64,000 bases of DNA from Sipunculus nudus (taxonomy: Eukaryota > Annelida > Sipuncula > Golfingiida > Sipunculidae): assembly GCA_026874595.1 (NCBI GenBank), contig CM049309.1:94136723-94200722 (forward strand), written 5' to 3'. The notes under the pieces were generated by a model. The model was given only the letters and a program-made list of their open reading frames with translations, searched no databases and had not been told where the DNA came from. The translations under genes were made by a program, and so were the position numbers. Shown piece after piece: positions 12,176 to 24,151 of this stretch; position 1 is the stretch's first letter, and each line of letters begins with the position of its first letter.

Positions 12176-13362
12176 AAATCATGTCTGAGCACAGTCAAGT
12201 CTGTTATCTAACTGATCATGTCAGAGCACAGTTTACTCTGTAATAAAACTGATCATGTCTGAGCACAGTTTACTCTGTTATAAAGCCAATCATGTCTGAG
12301 CTGAGATTACTCTGTGATCAAACTGATCATTTCAGAGCACATTTTATTCTGTAATCAAACTGATCATGTCTGAGCACAGTTTATTCTGTAATCAAACTGA
12401 ACATATTTGAGCACAGTTTACTCTGAAATCAAACAGATCATGTCTGAGCACAGTTTACTCTGTAATCAAACTGATCATGTCTGAGCACAGTTTATTCAGT
12501 AATCAAACTGATCATGTCTGAGCACAGTTTACTCTTGTTATCAAACCAATTATGTCTGAGCACAGTTTACTCTGTAGTCAAACTGGTTGTGTCTGAGCAC
12601 AGTTTACTCTGTAATCAAACTGATCATGTCTGAGCACAGTTTACTCTGTAATCAAACTGGTTATGTCTGAGCACAGTTTACTCTGTAATCAAACTGATCA
12701 TATCTGAGCACAGTTTACTCTGTAATCAAACTGGTTATGTCTGAGCGCAGCTTACTCTGTAATCAAACATCATGTCTGAGCACAGTTTACTCTGTAAAAC
12801 TGAACAAATTTGAGCACAGTTTACTCTCTAATCAAACAGATCATGTCTGAGCACAGTTTACTCTGTTATCAAACTGATTATGTTTGAGCACACTTTACCC
12901 TGTAAAACTGAACATATTTGAGCATGGTTTACTCTGTAATCAAACAGATCATGTCTGAGCACAGTTTACTCTGTTATCAAACCAATTATGTCTGAGCACA
13001 GTTAACTCTGTAATCAAACAGATCATGTCTGAGCACAGTTTACTCTGAAATCAAACCAATTATGTCTGAGCACACTTTACTCTGTAATCAAGCTGAACAT
13101 GTCTGAGCACAGTTTACTCTGAAATTAAACCTGTTATGTCTGAGCACAGTTTATTCTGTAATTAAACAGATCAACTGTCTGAGCACAGTTTACTTTGTAA
13201 AACTGAACATGTTTGAGCACAGTTAACTCTATAATCAAACCTATCATGTCTGAGAACTGTTTACTCTGTAATCAAACTGATAATATCAGAGCACAGTTTA
13301 CTCTTTAATCAAACTGAACATGTCTGAACACAGTTTATTCTGTAATCAAACTGAACATTTAC
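12176..13362 (+). repeat. Minisatellite, about 37-38-bp unit, about 31 copies
   Basis: The unit is ATCATGTCTGAGCACAGTTT followed by ACTCTGTAATCAAACTG. Copies differ by several substitutions and small deletions, so the array is older than the 64-bp and 43-bp arrays. The AGCACAGTTTACTCTGTAA core is best preserved. Confidence 0.95.
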
Positions 13363-13532
13363 TCTCCCGAGTAGAAGAAATACCTTTGAAGAAAACACGA
13401 AAAGGTTCATGGATGTGAATGATTTAATTCTGTTTTGGCAATGTTGGTCAATTGAAGAACAATCCAGGGTACACTGACTTGAAAAAGAAAATTTTCTAAT
13501 AAATGGTATCTCCTATACCCAATTTAAATTCG
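13363..13532. other. Short unique spacer
   Basis: No gene or element recognised between the 37-bp array and the next family A element. Confidence 0.5.
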
Positions 13533-14712
13533 GGATTATGAACCGGTCACATGTGAACTGCTGCACCCTCATTTTTGGTTAACCTCTGACCTTTCCTCTC
13601 TGCCCAGTGTCCATTTGTGCGTCTATTTCCCTACATAAACCCACATATCTTGGGAACCGAAATGTAGCCTTGGATAGATTTATAACATACACTAAAATTG
13701 GTGGCGCATCCTGCAACCATTTTTGCACAGCGTTCATCTGTTCATCTGCCTTAGGATAAAATTACTCATATCTCTGCATAGGTTGGACTTATCCACCTGA
13801 AATTTTGCATGTGTATACATCCTTGATAGCTTCCTTTATTTTATGACAGGTGGCGCCACGTGCAATCAATTTTGCACAGTGTCCGTCTGTTTGTCTGCAG
13901 TGGGATAAAATCACTCATTTCTCGGCAGTGGTTTGACATATCTGCCTAAAATTTTGCAGGTTTATACATCTTGGATAGCTTTCTGGATTTTGTGGCAGCT
14001 GGCATCACCTACATTTATGTTTTCGCTGCAGACATCCAGGTTTATATCTCAGGACTGGTTTGCTGTATCCTCTTGAAATTTTGCATGTGTATAGATCTTG
14101 CATAGCTCTTGATCATACACAAAACTGGTGGCGCCACCTGCAACCATTTTTGCACAGCTTCCATCTGTTTATCTGCCGTGGGCTAAAATCACTCATATCT
14201 CAGTAGTGGTTTGACTTATCTGCCTTAAATTTTGCATGTTTATACATCTTTGATAGCTTTCTCGATTTTGTGGCAGGTGGCGCCACCTACATTTATGTAT
14301 ATGCTGCAGACATTCAGGCTTATATTTCAGGACTGGTTTGACATATCCCCATGAAATTTTGCTTGTGTATGGATCTCACATAGCTCTTAATCATACACAA
14401 AAGTGGTGGTGCCACCTGCCACCATTTCGCACAGCGTTCGTCTGTTTGTCTTCTGTGTGCTAAAATCACTCATATCTCAGTAGTGGTTTGACTTGTCTGC
14501 CTAATATTTTGCATGTTTATACATCTTGGACTGCTTTCTGAATCATGTGGTAGGTGGCGCAACCTATATACACATTTCAGCTGCAGACATCCAGGCTATT
14601 ATGCAACACACCTCACTCTATTTCCCCTTGCCACTCAATCCATACCTCACTTCACCGTCCCACTCTGATTTTGGCAGATACAAGTAGTCGCTTGTTGACT
14701 ACCAGATTCTAG
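13533..14712 (+). mobile_element. Hairpin-ended element family A, copy 2 (5'-truncated)
   Basis: Begins at the internal CGGGATTATG/GGTCACATGTGAACTGCTG block and lacks the 5' hairpin and GCC-rich segment. It carries about four internal units with GGTGGCGCCACCT palindromes, then the 3' block with CACTCTATTTCCCCTTGCCA. The 3' hairpin is AGTCGCTTGTTGACTAC, followed by CTAG. Subfamily bases (CTGCACCCTCATTTTTGG) are shared with the copy at 38937 but not with those at 8016 and 51254. Confidence 0.8.
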
Positions 14713-14915
14713 TTTTTGTGTTGTTTGCAACCATGCTAGAATTTCAGCAGTGATATTTGTTTAATTGTTTCTGGTTCTAAGTGTTTAGTACTTGCATTGT
14801 TCATATACATGTGACACATGTTCATGAAAAGTAATGGTCCAGCATTGAAGCATTATACCTGGTGTAATCTCATTGCACACGTTCACATTAGGCCTGTAGG
14901 CCTTGTTTATTGGAT
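14713..14915 (+). repeat. Paralogous flank shared with 40816-41019
   Basis: About 200 bp directly after the element 3' end is highly similar to the sequence after the copy at 38937. Shared blocks include TAATGGTCCAGCATTGAAGC, GTTCACATTAGGCCTGTAGG and TTTAGTACTTGCATTGTTCA. The homology stops near 14915. It is either a segmental duplication or an unrecognised 3' extension of the element. Confidence 0.85.
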
Positions 14916-15012
14916 ATTATATGTTTATTTATGTTAACAAAATGTAGAAATTACCTCTGTTGATGCATTGTTTGTTCCATTCATTTTATCTACAGTTGGT
15001 CGGCTACTTTAA
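14916..15012. other. Short unique spacer
   Basis: Nothing recognised; leads into the 56-bp array. Confidence 0.5.
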
Positions 15013-17550
15013 CATACCACTGGTCCCTCTGCCAGGGAGATGACAGCACTTTCCCAGTATCTCTAAGACATACCACTGGTCCCTCCGCCAGGAAGAGGAC
15101 TGCACTCTCCCAGTATCTCTCAGACATACCACTGGTCCCTCTCCCTGGAAGAGGACATCATTCTCCCAGTATCACTCAGACATACCACTGGTCCCACTGT
15201 CAGGGAGAGGACAGCACTCTCTAAGGGACAGGACTCTCCCAGTATCTCTCATACATACCACTGGTCCCTCTGCCAGGGAGATTACAGCAATCTTCCTGTA
15301 TCTCTCAGACATACCACTGGTCCCTCTGCCAGGGAGAGGACACCACTCTCCCAGTATCTCTCAGACATACCACTGGTCCCTCTGCCTGGAAGAGGACAGC
15401 ACTCTCCCTGTATCTCTCAGAAATACCACTGGTCCCTCTGCCAGGGAGAGGACAGCACCCTCTCTGTATCTCTCAGACATTACACTGGTCCCTCTGCCAG
15501 GAAGAGGACAGCACCCTCCCAGTATCTCTCAAACATACCACTGGTCCCTCTGCCAGGAAGAGGACAGCACTCTCCCAGTATCTCTCAGACATACCACTGG
15601 TCCCTCTGCCAGGGAGACGACAGCACTCTCCCTGTATCTCTCAGACATACCACTGGTCCCTCTCCCTGGAAGAGGACACCCTTCTCCCAGTATCTCTCAG
15701 ACATACCACTGGTCCCACTTTCAGGGAGAGGACAGCACTCTCCCAGGGACAGGACTCTCCCAGTATCTCTCAGACATACCACTGGTCCCTCTGCCAGGAA
15801 GAGGAAAGCACTATCCCAGTATCTCTCAGACATACCACTGGTCCCTCTGCCAGGGAGATGACAGCACTTTCCCAGTATCTCTCAGACATACCCCGGGTCC
15901 TCTGCCGGGAAGAGGACAGCACTCTCCCAGTATCTCTCAGACATACCACTGGTCCCTCTGCCAGGGAGATGACAGCACTCTCCCAGTATCTCTCAGACAT
16001 ACCACTGGTCCCTCTGCCAGGAAGAGGACAGCACTCTCCCAGTATCTCTCAGACATACCACTGGTCCCTCTGCCAGGAAGAGGAAAGCACTTTCCCAGTA
16101 TCTCTCAGACATACCACTGGTCCCTCTGCCAGGGAGATGACAGCACTTTCCCAGTATCTCTCAGACATACCACTGGTCCCTCTGCCAGGAAGAGGACAGC
16201 ACTCTCCCAGTATCTCTCAGACATACCACTGGTCCCTCTGCCAGGGAGATGACAGCACTCTCCCAGTATCTCTCAGACATACCACTGGTCTCCCTGCCAG
16301 GAAGAGGACAGCACTCTCCCAGTATCTCTCAGACATACCACTGGTCCCTCTGCCAGGGAGAGGACAGCACTCTCCCAGTATCTCTCAGACATACCACTGG
16401 TCCCTCTGCCAGGAAGAGGACAGCACTCTCCCAGTATCTCTCAGATATACCACTGGTCCTTCTGCCAGGGAGATGACAGCACTCTCCAAGTATCTCTCAG
16501 ACATACCACTGGTCCCTCTGCCAGGAAGAGGACAGCACTCTCCCAGTATCTCTCAGACATACCACTGGTCCCTCTGTCAGGGTGATGACAGCACTCTCCC
16601 AGTATCTCTCAGACATACCACTGGTCCCTCTGCCAGGAAGAGGAGAGCACTCTCCTAGTATCTCTCAGACATACCACTGGTCCCTCTGCCTGGAAGAGGA
16701 CAGCACTCTCCAAGTATCTCTCAGACATACCACTGGTCCCTCTGCCAGGGAGATGACAGGACTCTCCCAGTATATCTCAGACATACCACTGGTCCCTCTC
16801 CCAGGAAGAGGACACCATTCTCCCAGTATCTCTTAGACATACCACTGGTCCCTCTGCCAGGGAGAGGACAGCACTCTCCCAGTATCTCTCAGACATACCA
16901 CTGGTATCATTTAGACATACCACTGGTCCCTCTGCCAGGAAGAGGTCAGCACAATCCCTGTATCTCTCAGACATACCACTGGTCCCTCTGCCAGGAAGAG
17001 GACAGCACTCTCCCTGTATCGCTCAGACATACCACTGGTCCCTCTGCCAGGAAGAGGACAGCACTCTCCCTGTATCTCTCTGACATACCACTGGTCCCTC
17101 TCCCTGGAAGAGGACATCATTCTCCCAGTATCACTCAGACATACCACTGGTCCCACTGTCAGGGAGAGGACAGCACTCTTGCAGGGACAGAACTCTCCCA
17201 GTATCTCTCATACATACTACTGGTCCCTCTGCCAGGGAGATTACAGCAATCTCCCTGTATCTCTCAGACATACCACTGGTCCCTCTGCCAGGGAGAGGAC
17301 ACCACTCTCCCAGTATCTCTCAGACATACCACTGGTCCCTCTGCCTGGAAGAGGACAGCACTCTCCCTGTATCTCTCAGACATACCACTGGTCCCTCTGC
17401 CAGGGAGAAGACAGCACCCTCTCTGTATCTCTCAGACATTACACTGGTCCCTCTGCCAGGAAGAGGACAGCACCCTCCAAGTATCTCTCAAACATACCAC
17501 TGGTCCCTCTGCCAGGAAGAGGACAGCACTCTCCCATTATCTCTCAGACA
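15013..17550 (+). repeat. Minisatellite, 56-bp unit, left array (about 45 copies)
   Basis: The unit is AGACATACCACTGGTCCCTC, TGCCAGGAAGAGGACAGCAC, TCTCCCAGTATCTCTC. Variants (GGGAGATGAC, GGAAGAGGAC, CCCTGGAAGAGGACAYC, insertion of GGGACAGGACTC) recur in the same order, showing higher-order structure. All three frames are mostly stop-free, so 266-codon frames arise without being genes. The array ends in CTCTCAGACA, where the TIR element begins. Confidence 0.97.
17543..17550 (+). repeat. Target site duplication, left copy (CTCAGACA)
   Basis: Last 8 bases of the 56-bp array before the element. Repeated at 21227-21234, where the array resumes. Confidence 0.8.
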
Positions 17551-18240
17551 GGTAATCGTGCAATATAACGGACCCATATTTCAAGGTCTCACAAAAAAGT
17601 GTGACCACATTTCAATGAAAAAACTGTTTCATGTAAAAGTTGACGATCCGGCGCATCTAATGATACATTATTTTTGTATGTTTGATATAAATATATTTTG
17701 CTACAAACTGTCGAAAAAGGGTAGTTTGCTGAAAATACCAAAAATGACGTAGTGTCAAAGACGTTCTCAGTCGACGTCATGAATCCACAGTACTGTATAC
17801 ATGCATACCATGTTAAACAAAAGGATGATGTCTAACAAAAATTACAGTCAATATATCTTTTTATGCATAGATAGAGAGACAATTTTACCTCTAAATATCC
17901 ATATTTCCCAAGATTTAATAAAAGTTGACGTCGTGCCGCCAAAAACATAAACATGCAACTGTCGTCTGTGAATGTATTCGACTTGTCACGTTAACTCTTG
18001 CTCTATTCAGCTTTGTCTCTATGTACGTTTTATATTTCAAATAAATATAAATTGTGTAATAAACAGTCATTTTTGTGGACAGAGTATAAAGACTACTTTT
18101 TAGACATGTCATTTATCTTATTTATTTTTTTTGTCCTGTTAGACTACTTCATGTAAGGACAATCAGATGGGAACATCCCCTCCCCATGAGTAACAGACCG
18201 GTAGCCCTTAAAATCGAGACGAACGCGGGAGAAACACGGG
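17551..18240 (+). repeat. Left terminal inverted repeat arm
   Basis: Matches 20760-21226 in inverse orientation. Matched blocks include TGCAATATAACGGACCCAT, GGCGCATCTAATGATA, TTTTGCTACAAACTGTC, AAAAAGGGTAGTTTGC, GTGTCAAAGACGTTCT and GTCATGAATCCACAGTA. It also shows weaker matches out to the CGGGAGAAACAC block. It has about 200 bp more than the right arm. Confidence 0.85.
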
Positions 18241-18257
18241 ACCATGTTGGGCATATC

Positions 18258-18406
18258 ATCCATATGTGACCACATTTTATAATATTGATGTATATAATAC
18301 AAACTTATATGGCTGGTCAAATAAAATGTGGTCACGCCTTATTTTTCTTAATATTTATTGGTAATAAATGTGGTCACGCCAAATGTGACCATATTTTATA
18401 ATATTT

Positions 18407-18482
<76 letters not shown>

Positions 18483-18729
18483 CAAACTTATATGGCCGGT
18501 CAAAATGTGGTCACACCTTATTTTTATTAATATTTACTGTAAAAAATGTGGTCACACCATGTGACCACATTTTATAATATATTAAATATAAATATATAAT
18601 ATATATATATAATATTGATGTATATAATACAACCTTATATGGCTAGTCAAATAAAATATGGTCACACCTTATTTTTGTTAATATTTATTGGTAATAAATG
18701 TGGTCACACTGTGTGACCACATTTTATAA

Positions 18730-18767
<38 letters not shown>

Positions 18768-19099
18768 CAAACTTATATGGCTGGTCAAAGTGTGGTCACA
18801 CCTTATTTTTGTTAATATTTATTGGTAATAAATGTGGTCACGCCATATGTGACCATATTTTATAATATTATATATATTATACAAACATATATGGCAGTTC
18901 TAATAAAATGTGGTCACACCTTATTTTTGTCAATATTTATTTTAAAAATGTGGTCACACCATATGTGACCACATTCTAAAAATTATCTATTTATTACAAA
19001 CTTATATGGCTTGTCAAATAAAATGTGGTCACACCTAATTTTTGTTAATATTTATTGTAAAAAATGTGGTCACACCATGTGACCACATTTAAATTATAT

Positions 19100-19148
<49 letters not shown>

Positions 19149-19166
19149 CAAACTTATATGGCTTAT

Positions 19167-19230
<64 letters not shown>

Positions 19231-19450
19231 AACTTATAAGGCTGGTCAAATAAAATGTGGTCACACCTTATTTTTGTCAATATTCTTTGGTGAAAAATGT
19301 GGTCACACCATATGTGACCACATTTTATAATATTCTATATATAATACAAACTTATATTTCTGGTAAAGTAAAATGTGGTCACAACTTATTTTTGGCAAAT
19401 TTTATTGTAAAAAATGTATTCACACCATGTGACCACATTTTATAATATAT

Positions 19451-19503
<53 letters not shown>

Positions 19504-20353
19504 CAAACTTATATGGCTTGTCAAATAAAATGTGGTCACACCTTATTTTTGTTAATATTTATTGTTAAAAAATGTGGTCACACTGATGTGACCACATTTT
19601 ATAATATTCTATTGATAATACAAATTTATATGGCTGGTCAAATAAAATGTGGTCATACCTTACTTTTGTTAATAATTATTGGTAAAAAATGTGGTCACAC
19701 CTTATTTTTGTCAATATTTATTGTGAAAAATGTGGTCACACCATATGTGACAACATTTTATAAAATTATATATATAATACAAACTGATTAGGCTGGTCAA
19801 ATAAAATGTGGTCACACCTTATTTTTGTCAATATTCTTTGGTGAAAAATGTGGTCACACCATATGTGACCACATTTTATAATATTCTATATATAATACAA
19901 ACTTATATGGCTGGTCAAATAAAATGTGGTCACAACTTATTTTTTTATTGGTAAAAATTAATGTCACACCTATGAGACCACATTTTATAATATTCTATTT
20001 ATAATACAAACTTATATGGCTGGTCAAATAAAATGTGGTCACACCTTATTTTTGTCAATATTTATTGTGAAAAATGTGGTCACTCCATATGTGACATTTT
20101 ATAATATTATATATATAATACAAACTTATTAGGCTGGTCAAATAAAATGTGGTCACACCTTATTTTTGTCAATATTCTTTGGAGAAAAATGTGGTCACAC
20201 CATATGTGATAAAATTTTATAATATTCTATATATAATACAAACTTATATGGCTGGTCAAGTAAAATGTAGTAACAACTTATTTTTGGCAAAATTTATTTT
20301 TAAAAAATGTGGTCACACCATATGTGACCACATTTTATAATATTCTATATATA

Positions 20354-20417
<64 letters not shown>

Positions 20418-20700
20418 ATAATACATAACTTATATGGCTGGTCAAATAAAATGTGTTCACAACTTATTTTTTATTGGTAAAAAATATGGTCTCTTGGTTT
20501 GAAGAAAAATTCAGAATAAAATTTAGAAAAAAATAAGGGATATGATGATGTAAGAATATATTTAAATGTGGTCACAACACCTTTTTTAACTATTTCTAAC
20601 TACTTTATGTGGTCACACAATTTATAAAAAAGAGATCACACCTTAATAATGTCATTCATTCTAACTAATAAATGTTGTCACACTCAATAATTATTTTATT
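18258..20700 (+). repeat. Internal hairpin-unit tandem array of the foldback-like element (about 17 units)
   Basis: Each unit of about 115-190 bp contains ATACAAACTTATATGGCTGG, TCAAATAAAATGTGGTCACA and TTATTTTTGTTAATATTTAT. It then has a hairpin of AAAATGTGGTCAC facing GTGACCACATTTT across 4-8 bases. Length variation comes from (AT)n tracts at about 18415-18482, 18730-18765, 19103-19145, 19175-19228, 19453-19500 and 20357-20420. Open frames of 60-125 codons are by-products. Confidence 0.92.
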
Positions 20701-20759
20701 AAAAATAAGGATATTATTATGTTAGTATAACAAAAAATGTTGTAACATAATGCGGACGA

Positions 20760-21226
20760 ATGTGTTTCTCCCGTGTCTCTCTTGATTTTAAGGGCATGAC
20801 TTGTCACGTGACACTCAACATTTGTTTACGTTCTGGCGGCAGGGCGTCGTCACCTTGAACGTACATCAAGTGAAATGTGGATAAAAAGAGGTAAAAAAGT
20901 ATAAACATACATGGGTAATATTATATATTGAATGTAAATTTTAAAAGACATCATCTTAATGTTTAACATGGTATATATGTATATTACTGTGGATTCATGA
21001 CGACGGCTCAGAACGTCTTTGACACGACGTCATTTTGGGTATTTTCGGCAAACTACCCTTTTTGGACAGTTTGTAGCAAAATAAATATATAAATAACATA
21101 CAAAAATATGATATCATTAGATGCGCCAGATCGTCAACTTTATCATGCAAAAAAAATTTTAGTGAAATGTGGTCACACTTATTTGTGAGAGAGAGTAACA
21201 TGGGTCCGTTATATTGCACAATTACC
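20760..21226 (-). repeat. Right terminal inverted repeat arm
   Basis: Inverse of the left arm. Ends ATGGGTCCGTTATATTGCAC followed by AATTACC at the element boundary. Preserves the CTACCCTTTTTGGACAGTTT and GCCAGATCGTCAACTTTA blocks with scattered differences from the left arm. Confidence 0.85.
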
Positions 21227-22974
21227 CTCAGACATACCACTGGTCCCTCTGCCCGGGAGATGACAGCACTCTCCCTGTATCTCTCAGACATACCACTGGT
21301 CCCTCTCCCTGGAAGAGGACACCTTTCTCCCAGTATCTCTCAGACATACCACTGGTCCCACTGTCAGGAAGAGGACAGCACTCTTCCAGGGACAGGACTC
21401 TTCCAGTATCTCTCAGACATACCACTGGTCCCTCTGCCAGGAAGAGGTCAGCACTCTCCCTGTATCTCTCAGACATACCACTGGTCCCTCTGCCAGGAAG
21501 AGGACAGCACTCTCCCTGTATCGCTCAGACATACCACTGGTCCCTCTGCCAGGAAGAGGACAGCACTCTCCCTGTATCTCTCTGACATACCACTGGTCCC
21601 ACTCTCGGAAGAGGACATCATTCTCCCAGTATCACTCAGACATACCACTGGTCCCACTGTCAGGGAGAGGACAGCACTCTCCCAGGGACAGGACTCTCCC
21701 AGTATCTCTCATACATACTACTGGTCCCTCTGCCAGGGAGATTACAGCAATATCCCTGTATCTCTCAGACATACCACTGGTCCCTCTGCCAGGGAGAGGA
21801 CACCACTCTCCCAGTATCTCTCAGACATACCACTGGTCCCTCTGCCTTGAAGAGGACAGCACTCTCCCTGTATCTCTCAGACATACCACTGGTCCCTCTG
21901 CCAGGAAGAGGAAAGCACTCTCCCAGTATCTCTCAGACATACCACTGGTCCCTCTGCCAGGGAGATGACAGCACTTTCCCAGTATCTCTAAGACATACCA
22001 CTGGTCCCTCCGCCAGGAAGAGGACTGCACTCTCCCAGTATCTCTCAGACATACCACTGGTCCCTCTCCCTGGAAGAGGACATCATTCTCCCAGTATCAC
22101 TCAGACATACCACTGGTCCCACTGTCAGGGAGAGGACAGCACTCTCGAAGGGACAGGACTCTCCCAGTATCTCTCATACATACCACTGGTCCCTCTGCCA
22201 GGGAGATTACAGCAATCTCCCTGTATCTCTCAGACATACCACTGGTCCCTCTGCCAGGGAGAGGACACCACTCTCCCAGTATCTCTCAGACATACCACTG
22301 GTTCCTCTGCCTTGAAGAGGACAGCACTCTCCCTGTATCTCTCAGACATACCACTGGTCCCTCTGCCAGGGAGAGGACAGCACCCTCTCTGTATCTCTCA
22401 GACATTACACTGGTCCCTCTGCCAGGAAGAGGACAGCACCCTCCCAGTATCTCTCAAACATACCACTGGTCCCTCTGCCAGGAAGAGGACAGCACTCTCC
22501 CAGTATCTCTCAGACATACCACTGGTCCCTCTGCCAGGGAGACAACAGCACTCTCCCTGTATCTCTCAGACATACCACTGGTCCCTCTCCCTGGAAGAGG
22601 ACACCCTTCTCCCAGTATCTCTCAGACATACCACTGGTCCCACTGTCAGGGAGAGGACAGCACTCTCCCAGGGACAGGACTCTTCCAGTATCTCTCAGAC
22701 ATACCACTGGTCCCTCTGCCAGGAAGAGGAAAGCACTATCCCAGTATCTCTCAGACATACCACTGGTCCCTCTGCCAGGGAGATGACAGCACTTTCCCAG
22801 TATCTCTCAGACATACCACTGGTCCCTCTGCCAGGAAGAGGACAGCACTCTCCCAGTATCTCTCAGACATACCACTGGTCCCTCTGCCAGGGAGATGACA
22901 GCACTCTCCCAGTATCTCTCAGACATACCACTGGTCCCTCTGCCAGGAAGAGGACAGCACTCTCCCAGTATCTC
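21227..22974 (+). repeat. Minisatellite, 56-bp unit, right array (about 31 copies)
   Basis: Same unit as 15013-17550. It resumes with the duplicated CTCAGACA at 21227-21234. The stretch about 21961-22800 reproduces the variant order of about 15036-15880 at a constant offset of 6,925 bp. The 431-codon open frame across it is repeat-derived. Confidence 0.97.
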
Positions 22975-23682
22975 TTCAAATATTTAAGAAACCAAAGAAA
23001 GTCAGGCATGTGTGTGTGTGTCAGAATGTGTAGGGGTGTTATTATTATAGTCATTGAATCTTTAAAAAAAATCTGTGTTTTTTTTCATATTGCAAGTATT
23101 TTACAAGTGATCATTTTAGTTTCCTTTTTGATGTTTGTATGAATGCTTGGTTCATTTTTCTTGTCAATGTTGAAATTCCCATTAGTTCAGCATTACAAGC
23201 AGTGGGGTTGATGACATTCATTCCCTCTGTGAACCCCCAGCTCTGTGTACCTTTGTAGTGACCGCCACCTGGTGGTTAATTTCATAAATAACTGAAGCAG
23301 ATAAAGGCATATGACAATATCAGTATGATAGGTCAGTTGAAGTGCTTAGAGCTTACAGCATACTTAAAGATCAGCTGAAATACTTAAACTATTTGTTTGT
23401 GTGATGATGTGCTCTACTGGTTGAGCATCAGTCAGATGATGCCAGCTATAATTCTCTCATGTAATGATATTACAGGGGCCTTATCATCCCGGATGTCTAT
23501 TAACTAATGATAATCCCTTGAATCTTTTATAAAATCGGCCAGAAAACGCTGCTCCCATGCTGTTGGGGGTCCATCAAAATAACCCAGATGCATTCAACAA
23601 GGACCTCTGCTGGCAAGTCAGACAAACCAATTTTGGAAAGCGTCTTTTAAGCTGGTGTCTGTTTAACTTTGCCCATATGGAA
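22975..23682. other. Unique non-coding DNA with a CTCF-like motif
   Basis: Contains a short TG run near 23010 and a T-rich stretch. A good CTCF-like site lies at 23262-23276. No exon supported. Confidence 0.5.
23262..23276 (-). promoter_or_regulatory. CTCF-like motif
   Basis: The minus strand reads CCACCAGGTGGCGGT, matching the core CCASYAGRKGGC of the bilaterian CTCF motif. A single short match is only suggestive. Confidence 0.35.
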
Positions 23683-24151
23683 CCCACCACTTGATGTCAC
23701 ACGGTTGTTCCACCACTTAATGTCACACGGTTGTTCCACCACTTGATGTCACACGGTTGTTCCACCACTTGATGTCACACGGTTGTTCCACCACTTGATG
23801 TCACATGGTTGTTCCACCACTTGATGTCACATGGTTGTTCCACCACTTGATGTCACACGGTTGTTCCATCACTTGATGTCACACGGTTGTTCCACACCTT
23901 GATGTCACACGGTTGTTGCACCACTTGATGTCACACGGTTGTTGCACCACTTGATGTCACACGGTTGTTCCACCACTTGATGTCACACGGTTGTTGCACC
24001 ACTTGATGTCACACGGTTGTTCCACCACTTGATGTCACACGGTTGTTCCACCACTTGATGTCACACGGTTGTTCCACCACTTTATGTCATACGGTTGTTC
24101 CACCACTTGATGTCACACGGTTGTTCCACCACTTGATGTCACACGGTTGTT
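23683..24151 (+). repeat. Minisatellite, 26-bp unit, about 18 copies
   Basis: The unit is TTGTTCCACCACTTGATGTC followed by ACACGG, with few variants (TTGCACC, ACATGG, ACTTTATG). High identity indicates recent expansion. Confidence 0.97.

Larger units (their letters stand above)
17551..21226 (+). mobile_element. Foldback-like element with long terminal inverted repeats, 3,676 bp, nested in the 56-bp array
   Basis: The ends are inverted copies: the left begins GGTAATCGTGCAATATAACG, and the reverse complement of the right end begins GGTAATTGTGCAATATAACG. Similarity extends about 450-680 bp inward with gaps. The 8-base sequence CTCAGACA lies immediately outside both ends (17543-17550 and 21227-21234), a clean target site duplication in the array unit. 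The interior is a tandem array of hairpin units with no transposase, so the element is non-autonomous. An 8-bp duplication with long inverted repeats fits hAT-, P/Galileo-, Merlin- or MULE-type mobilisation. The GG terminus does not fit typical hAT ends, so I leave the superfamily open. Confidence 0.85.

Noticed and set aside
17551-21226. LTR retrotransposon interpretation of the element between the 56-bp arrays
   Set aside because: The ends are inverted rather than direct copies, and there is no TG...CA terminus, primer-binding site or pol sequence.
21847-23142. 431-codon open frame, longest in the window, with repeated QTYHWSLCQ-type peptides
   Set aside because: It lies almost wholly in the 56-bp minisatellite, whose unit lacks stops in all three plus frames. 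Similar peptides appear in every frame and on the minus strand, and no start context, splice sites or domain support it.
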